From: Coenobita brevimanus | Lineage: Eukaryota > Arthropoda > Malacostraca > Decapoda > Coenobitidae | Length of the DNA: 64,000 nucleotides | NCBI GenBank assembly: GCA_032717465.1 | Contig: CM064713.1 | Location: forward strand, 4,592,001-4,656,000 | Direction of reading: 5' to 3' | Shown: piece by piece, positions 63,386 through 64,000 of the stretch | Position numbering within the stretch: position 1 is the stretch's first letter | How the letters are laid out: every line of letters begins with the position of its first letter | The notes under the pieces: generated by a model | What the model saw: only the letters and a program-made list of their open reading frames with translations | What the model was told of the DNA's origin: nothing | The model's database searches: none | Made by a program: the position numbers and the translations under genes

Positions 63386-64000
63386 TGACAGCACCAGCAC
63401 CAGCACCACCACAATTTCAAGCTCCCTCCCTCCCTTTCACCATCACCACCGCCACCATATTCCCCTCTTTCCCTCCCCTTCCTTCCCCCACACCCCCACT
63501 ACCATCAGTCCCCCCCCTCCACCACCATCACCACAACAATCCCCCCTTTCCCTCCCACTACCACTACTACCACCACCACCAATCCAAGCTCCCTCCCTTT
63601 CCACCACCACCATCCTTCCCTCCCGTCACCAACCTCACCATCATCCCTCCCTCCCATCACCACCATCCCTCTCTCCCATCACCAACATCACTACCATCCC
63701 TCCTTCCTGTCACCACCACCATCACCACCATCCCTCCCTCCCGTCACCACCACCATCCCTCCCTCCCGTCACCATCACCATCACCACCATCCCTCCCTCC
63801 CGTCACCACCAACATCACCACCATCCCTCCCTCCCGTCACCATCACCATCACCACCATCCCTCCCTCCCGTCACCATCACCATCACTACCATCCCTCCCT
63901 CCCGTCACCACCACCATCCCTCCCTCCCATCACCACCACCATCACCACCATCCCTCCCTCCCGTCACCACCACCATCACCACCATCCCTCCCTCCCGTCA
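63386..64000 (+). repeat. CCATCCCTCCCTCCCGTCACCACC minisatellite
   Basis: CAC/CCAT and CCCTCC words become a regular array from about 63590: CATCCCTCCCTCCCGTCACC with a variable number of CACCAC or CATCAC triplets between successive units. It runs out of the window at the right edge. Confidence 0.94.

Overview
This window is eukaryotic, repeat-dominated, intron- or intergenic-type DNA. Long dinucleotide arrays, GA/CT tracts, a tRNA-derived SINE, RTE- and CR1/L2-like LINE debris and TTAA- or TA-flanked DNA-transposon remnants together fit an arthropod, most likely a decapod crustacean. That assignment is inferred from repeat style, not from a marker gene. I found no complete host protein gene, no rRNA and no intact tRNA gene. 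Nearly every long open frame is a translation artefact of a simple repeat (Leu/Ser/Phe/Pro-rich, Arg/Lys/Glu-rich, His-Thr, Cys-Val, Trp-Val).

Layout. 1-2414 is a nearly homogeneous 31-bp satellite cut by the window edge. 2.4-4.5 kb is AT-rich DNA, then a polypyrimidine tract and short microsatellites. 4.5-8.6 kb is two tandem copies of one composite unit; the second has ballooned because its inner GGT tract grew from about 0.13 to 3.3 kb. 8.6-19.4 kb mixes a possible promoter/first exon, LINE and SINE debris and many microsatellites, including a (TG)n array punctuated by five copies of one 50-bp spacer. 19.38-25.4 kb is a 6-kb polypurine tract with recurring non-purine islands. 25.5-37 kb carries three mid-length tandem repeat families (about 170, 130 and 220 bp), a small inverted-repeat element with a partner at 60.8 kb, and further purine and GT/GA tracts.

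37-60 kb is the informative part: a graveyard of mobile elements. It holds three copies of one RTE-like LINE (40.4, 44.1 and 51.7-54.1 kb, minus strand), a nearly full-length but dead CR1/L2/Jockey-like LINE (46.3-50.1 kb, minus strand), a CR1-like RT fragment (50.7-51.6 kb, plus strand), another LINE tail (44.9 kb), a tRNA-SINE inserted in a LINE, up to four TTAA-flanked piggyBac-type elements (37.4, 38.2, 52.2 and 57.9 kb), and pogo/Tigger-type elements (48.7, 51.6 and 55.6 kb). Several are nested, so relative insertion order can be read. A dispersed repeat at 54.2 and 58.8 kb, in opposite orientations, keeps a perfect 13-bp hairpin with one compensatory base-pair change.

The best candidate for host gene sequence is 59.1-60.0 kb. 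It has YY1/Pho-like and ETS-like motifs, a GC box, a palindromic CRE, a small ORF with a good start context and a strong splice donor on the minus strand; no product can be named. 60-64 kb returns to inverted-repeat elements, a purine tract and minisatellites up to the right edge.
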